NCBI GenBank assembly: GCA_964351365.1
Contig: CAYGNP010000018.1
Coordinates: forward strand, 1-55,966
Origin: UBA1672 sp964351365
Lineage (GTDB): Bacteria; Pseudomonadota; Alphaproteobacteria; Micavibrionales; Micavibrionaceae
Length of the DNA: 55,966 nt
Direction of reading: 5' to 3'
Shown here: piece after piece, positions 52,774 through 55,966 of the stretch
Layout: every line of letters begins with the position of its first letter
Numbering within the stretch: position 1 is the stretch's first letter
Translations under genes and position numbers: made by a program
Notes under the pieces: generated by a model
The model's input: only the letters and a program-made list of their open reading frames with translations
What the model was told of the DNA's origin: nothing
The model's database searches: none

Positions 52774-53565
52774 TTATGCAGAAGCTGCTTTTTTCTCTTG
52801 CGCTTCTTCACTTTCCTCAGCAGGCAAGGAAACCTCAACCTCTTCGGCTGCACCAAGATCCTTACCAGATGACTTCAGCTCAACCTTCAGACCATCAAGA
52901 ACCGCTCCAACAACCAATTCGCAGTAAAGGTCAATCGCGCGCAAAGCATCATCATTACCTGGAATTACGTAATCAACACCGTCAAGGCTGCCATTGCTGT
53001 CCACAACGCCAAACACAGGAATACCTAGCTTGTTCGCCTCTTTAATGGCAATTTCTTCCTTGTTTGTATCAATCACAAACAACGCATCAGGCTGACCGCC
53101 CATATCTTTAATACCACCGATAGAAGACTCAAGCTTGTTACGCTCACGTGTCATCATCAACAGTTCTTTTTTCGTATAACCGGACTGATCCCCATTAAGG
53201 ATAATCTCAACTTCCCGAAGACGGTTAATAGACGCCGTAATGGTCTTCCAGTTTGTCATCATTCCGCCCAACCAGCGCTCATTCACGTAATACTGACCAC
53301 AACGCTTTGCGCTTTCTGCGATCGTCAATTGTGCCTGACGCTTTGTACCAACGAACAAAATACGACCGCCTTTTGAGACGATATTACGAATTTCAGTAAG
53401 TGCGATTTGCAGTAAAGGCTGTGTTTGTTGCAAATCAAGAATATGAACACCGTTACGCACACCAAAGATAAAGGGACGCATTTTAGGGTTCCAGCGGCGC
53501 GTGTGGTGACCAAAATGGACACCGGCCTCAAGAAGTTGACGCATAGTAAATTGTGGTACGGACAT
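52774..53565 (-). CDS. rpsB: 30S ribosomal protein S2
   Basis: A 263-residue small-subunit protein. Typical motifs are MRQLLEAGVHFGHHTRRWNP near the start, IFGVRNGVHILDL, ERWLGGMMTNWKT and the late VDYVIPGNDDALRAI. A Lys/Glu/Ala-rich tail of about 30 residues ends the protein. I start at the ATG at 53565, with AAGGAGA upstream; the open frame extends further but has no other match. A promoter candidate lies about 100 bases upstream. Confidence 0.97.
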   Translation of the reverse strand: MSVPQFTMRQLLEAGVHFGHHTRRWNPKMRPFIFGVRNGVHILDLQQTQPLLQIALTEIRNIVSKGGRILFVGTKRQAQLTIAESAKRCGQYYVNERWLGGMMTNWKTITASINRLREVEIILNGDQSGYTKKELLMMTRERNKLESSIGGIKDMGGQPDALFVIDTNKEEIAIKEANKLGIPVFGVVDSNGSLDGVDYVIPGNDDALRAIDLYCELVVGAVLDGLKVELKSSGKDLGAAEEVEVSLPAEESEEAQEKKAASA

Positions 53566-53666
53566 ATTTTTCTCCTTATGTTCCAGTTCTTCTTCCGCAG
53601 GCTTTGGTCTTTCAAATGAAAAACACTGGTTTAGGAAACCTGCGTGTAAATTTAGTTCTGTGGGGT

Positions 53667-53694
53667 TATATAGTGAAAAAGGGAGATATTGCAA
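53667..53694 (-). promoter_or_regulatory. predicted promoter of rpsB-tsf
   Basis: On the minus strand TTGCAA (53694-53689) and TATATA (53672-53667) are separated by 16 bases, just after the dnaE stop codon on that strand. The transcript would have a leader of about 95 bases before rpsB, long enough for a control element, though I recognise none. Judged by eye only. Confidence 0.45.
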
Positions 53695-53708
53695 GGAAAA
53701 ACTGCGCA

Positions 53709-55966
53709 TCACAGCTCGGCAATTTCAATAACCCCCTCCTCGCCGCGAATAATGTTACGCGCTTGCGCACTCAAGCTCCAAAAACCGGGAATGTCAATTT
53801 GCGCAATCAGATTATCATTCACATGGGCAAACATCTTTATTTTTGACTTACCCCGCCCCTCAATCTCAAGGAATTCCTTGATTTTTGGTGCTGCTTTAGC
53901 TGTTTTAACATGAATATGGATTTCGCTGATTTTCCCATCCAGCGCCTGCTCCAACGGCTGTACTTTAGAGGACGTCAGGCGCATCTGATCTTCACGCACT
54001 TCGACATCCACCTTAAGCAAAAGCGCCACCCCCGGCTCAAGAAAATCCCTGGCCACGTTCAGAGTTTCCGAAAAAATAGTCACCTCAAATATGCCGCTCG
54101 GGTCAGAAAGTTGCAAAAACGCATACTTACTGCCCTTTTGCGACATTTTCTCCTGCTTTTTCAGCAAAACCCCCGCCATTTGATAGGCAGCCGCGCCTTT
54201 ATTCTGAATATCCTGTTCGATATACGTAAAAGGTACAATATTCATGCGCTCAAACTGCGCAAGGCGCGTATCCAGCGGATGCGCCGATAGGTAAAACCCC
54301 ACCGCCTCGAATTCATAAGCCAGCTTATCCAGCGGCATCCAGTTCTTAACCACCGGCAAGTCCGGTAAGCCCAAATCTTCCGCCTCGCCGCCAAAAAGAC
54401 TAACTTGCCCAGTATCGCGATCCTCCTGAAGCGACTGCGCATAACGCAATATCAAATCCGCCCCTTCTTTCACCTGCGCCCGATTTTCATGCAAAGAATC
54501 AAAAACACCTGCACAAATCATTCGCTCAAACTGCCTGCGGTTCATGGTTTTAGGATCAAGTCGCTTGGCAAAATCAGCAAGATCCTTATAAGCACCCCCT
54601 GCCTCGCGCTCAGCAACCAGTCGCTCCATCGCATCATGCCCAACCCCTTTAAGCGCGCCAAGAGCATATCGCACAGCATCCCCCTCAACCATAAAATCTG
54701 GCCCCGATGAGTTGATATCAGGCGTCAAAAGCTTTAGCCCCATCTTATCCATATCTTGTTTAAAAACACTGAGCTTATCGGTATTACCGAGATCAAGGGT
54801 CATTGACGCCGCCATAAACTCAACCGGATAATTCGCCTTTAGCCAGGCCGTCCAATAGGCAATCAGTGCATACGCCGCTGCATGAGATTTATTAAACCCA
54901 TACCCCGCAAATTTTGCAATTTGATCAAAAATATCTGAAGATTGCTTCTCCGGCACGTCATGATGCTCACGCGCGCCATCAACAAACATTTTGCGCTGCG
55001 CATCCATCTCGGCTTTAATCTTCTTACCCATCGCCCGGCGTAGCAAATCTGCCCCCCCAAGCGTATACCCCGCAAGGCTCTGCGCGGCCTGCATCACCTG
55101 CTCTTGATAAATCATAATGCCGTAAGTCTCCTCCAGATACGGCTGAAGCAAGGGATGCATATAATCAGCATCCTTGCGCCCCTCTTTCACATCAATATAG
55201 AGCGGAATATTATCCATAGGCCCTGGACGATAGAGAGAAACAAGCGCAATAATATCCTCAAACCGGTCCGGCTTGACCTTCTTCAGCGTATCACGCATCC
55301 CTGCGCTCTCAAGCTGGAACACTCCAACCGTATCCCCCCGCGCCATTAGCGCATAAGCCTTTTCATCATCCAAAGGAATATCCAGAAGCTCAATATCCTT
55401 TTTGCGGTGCTGCCTCACCAAATCCAGACTTTTCTGCACCACCGTCATGGTTTTCAAGCCCAGAAAGTCGAACTTAACAAGCCCCGCGCTCTCGACATAT
55501 TTCATATTAAACTGCGTCACTGGCATATCAGATCGTGCATCACGGTATAAAGGTACAAGCTTATCCAGTGGCCGATCCGCAATCACAACCCCCGCCGCAT
55601 GTGTCGAAGCATGACGATAAAGCCCCTCAAGCTGAAGCGCGATATCGATAAGCTTGCCCTGCGTTTCATCCTTCTTACGCTCCGCCCGTAAATCGGCATC
55701 CGCATTCAAAGCTTCCTGCAGCGTCATGGGACTGGCCGGATTATTCGGAATCATCTTGGCAATCCGGTCTACCTGACCATACGGCATTTGCAAAACCCGC
55801 CCCACATCGCGCACAACTGCCCGCGCTTGCAACTTACCGAACGTGATAATCTGCGCAACCCGATCATGCCCATATCGCTCCTGCACATACCGGATCACCT
55901 CATCCCGCCGGTCCTGACAAAAATCGATATCAAAGTCCGGCATCGAAACGCGCTCAGGGTTCAAAA
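53709..55966 (-). CDS. dnaE: DNA polymerase III alpha subunit, C-terminal part (cut by window edge)
   Basis: The last 750 or so residues of the replicative polymerase; the N-terminal PHP region and part of the palm are outside the window. The catalytic palm aspartates are in the motif SMPDFDIDFCQDRR close to the window edge. The fingers and thumb region with STHAAGVVIAD, LKTMTVVQKSL and YRPGPMDNIP is complete. A helix-hairpin-helix region follows (ALGALKGVGHDAMERL), then an OB fold (AGVLLKKQEKMSQKGSKYAFLQL). It runs toward rpsB, with about 140 bases between. Confidence 0.96.
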   Translation of the reverse strand, partial: LNPERVSMPDFDIDFCQDRRDEVIRYVQERYGHDRVAQIITFGKLQARAVVRDVGRVLQMPYGQVDRIAKMIPNNPASPMTLQEALNADADLRAERKKDETQGKLIDIALQLEGLYRHASTHAAGVVIADRPLDKLVPLYRDARSDMPVTQFNMKYVESAGLVKFDFLGLKTMTVVQKSLDLVRQHRKKDIELLDIPLDDEKAYALMARGDTVGVFQLESAGMRDTLKKVKPDRFEDIIALVSLYRPGPMDNIPLYIDVKEGRKDADYMHPLLQPYLEETYGIMIYQEQVMQAAQSLAGYTLGGADLLRRAMGKKIKAEMDAQRKMFVDGAREHHDVPEKQSSDIFDQIAKFAGYGFNKSHAAAYALIAYWTAWLKANYPVEFMAASMTLDLGNTDKLSVFKQDMDKMGLKLLTPDINSSGPDFMVEGDAVRYALGALKGVGHDAMERLVAEREAGGAYKDLADFAKRLDPKTMNRRQFERMICAGVFDSLHENRAQVKEGADLILRYAQSLQEDRDTGQVSLFGGEAEDLGLPDLPVVKNWMPLDKLAYEFEAVGFYLSAHPLDTRLAQFERMNIVPFTYIEQDIQNKGAAAYQMAGVLLKKQEKMSQKGSKYAFLQLSDPSGIFEVTIFSETLNVARDFLEPGVALLLKVDVEVREDQMRLTSSKVQPLEQALDGKISEIHIHVKTAKAAPKIKEFLEIEGRGKSKIKMFAHVNDNLIAQIDIPGFWSLSAQARNIIRGEEGVIEIAEL

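Noticed and set aside
1..55966. tRNA, rRNA, CRISPR arrays, insertion sequences and prophage genes
   Set aside because: None was seen on either strand; gaps are short and the gene content is continuous core sequence.

Overview
The window is a dense stretch of chromosome (53 protein genes, two cut by the window edges, no intergenic gap over about 180 bases) from a moderate-GC alphaproteobacterium. Evidence for the class is the gene order (ntrY-ntrX-trkA-hfq-hflX; ispDF-pgpA-cinA; eno-ftsB-pdhA-pdhB-pdhC-lpdA-lipA; lexA-comEC-gltX-gltA; rpsB-tsf-pyrH-frr-uppS-cdsA-dxr-rseP-bamA-ompH-lpxD-fabZ-lpxA-lpxI-lpxB), the fused IspDF enzyme, the lipoyl domain on the E1-beta subunit of pyruvate dehydrogenase, LpxI in place of LpxH, and a GAAC-N7-GAAC LexA box. 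A relative of Micavibrionales or Rhodospirillales is my guess, not something the sequence proves. I see no tRNA, rRNA, CRISPR array, insertion sequence or prophage.

Layout. 1-7.4 kb (minus strand): the NtrY-NtrX two-component pair, TrkA, glutamate racemase, a HAD phosphatase, Hfq and the start of HflX. 7.4-9.6 kb (plus): ispDF, pgpA, cinA. 9.5-17.2 kb (minus): ratA, lipA, lpdA, a LOG/SLOG-type protein, the PDH genes pdhC, pdhB and pdhA, and ftsB; a parS-like site lies between lpdA and lipA. 17.2-17.9 kb: a plus-strand RNase H-like gene behind an unusual intergenic region holding a candidate LexA box and five GANTC sites. 17.9-24.8 kb (minus): eno, a ZntB/CorA transporter, a small flagellin-like protein, kdsA, an LprI-like lipid-free secreted protein, pyrG, secG, tpiA. 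24.9-32.7 kb (mostly plus): a PpiD-like folding factor, trpE, trpG, trpD, trpC and lexA, with a divergent polysaccharide deacetylase gene facing the other way between trpE and trpG. 32.7-34.8 kb: comEC (minus). 34.9-37.7 kb: gltX and gltA (plus). 37.7-55.97 kb (minus): one long envelope and translation block reading dnaE (partial), rpsB, tsf, pyrH, frr, uppS, cdsA, dxr, two tandem site-2 proteases, bamA, ompH/skp, lpxD, fabZ, lpxA, lpxI, lpxB.

How the genes work together. The last block couples translation factors to the building of the outer membrane: undecaprenyl diphosphate and CDP-diacylglycerol synthesis, isoprenoid precursor synthesis (DXR here, IspDF at 7.5 kb), outer-membrane protein assembly (BamA, Skp) and lipid A synthesis from LpxA/LpxD to LpxB, with KdsA supplying Kdo. 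The PDH cluster carries everything needed for pyruvate oxidation, including LipA for the lipoyl cofactor; GltA then takes the acetyl-CoA. A complete route from chorismate to indole-glycerol phosphate is present (trpEGDC), while trpF, trpB and trpA are not in the window.

The most unusual points are the LexA-box/GANTC-rich region between ftsB and the RNase H-like gene, the parS-like site, the tandem RseP paralogues, the isolated flagellin-like mini-protein, and a NtrYX pair that lacks the ntrBC neighbours and whose NtrX has no GAFTGA loop. I do not see a clearly new multi-gene system; most of the window is core housekeeping sequence.
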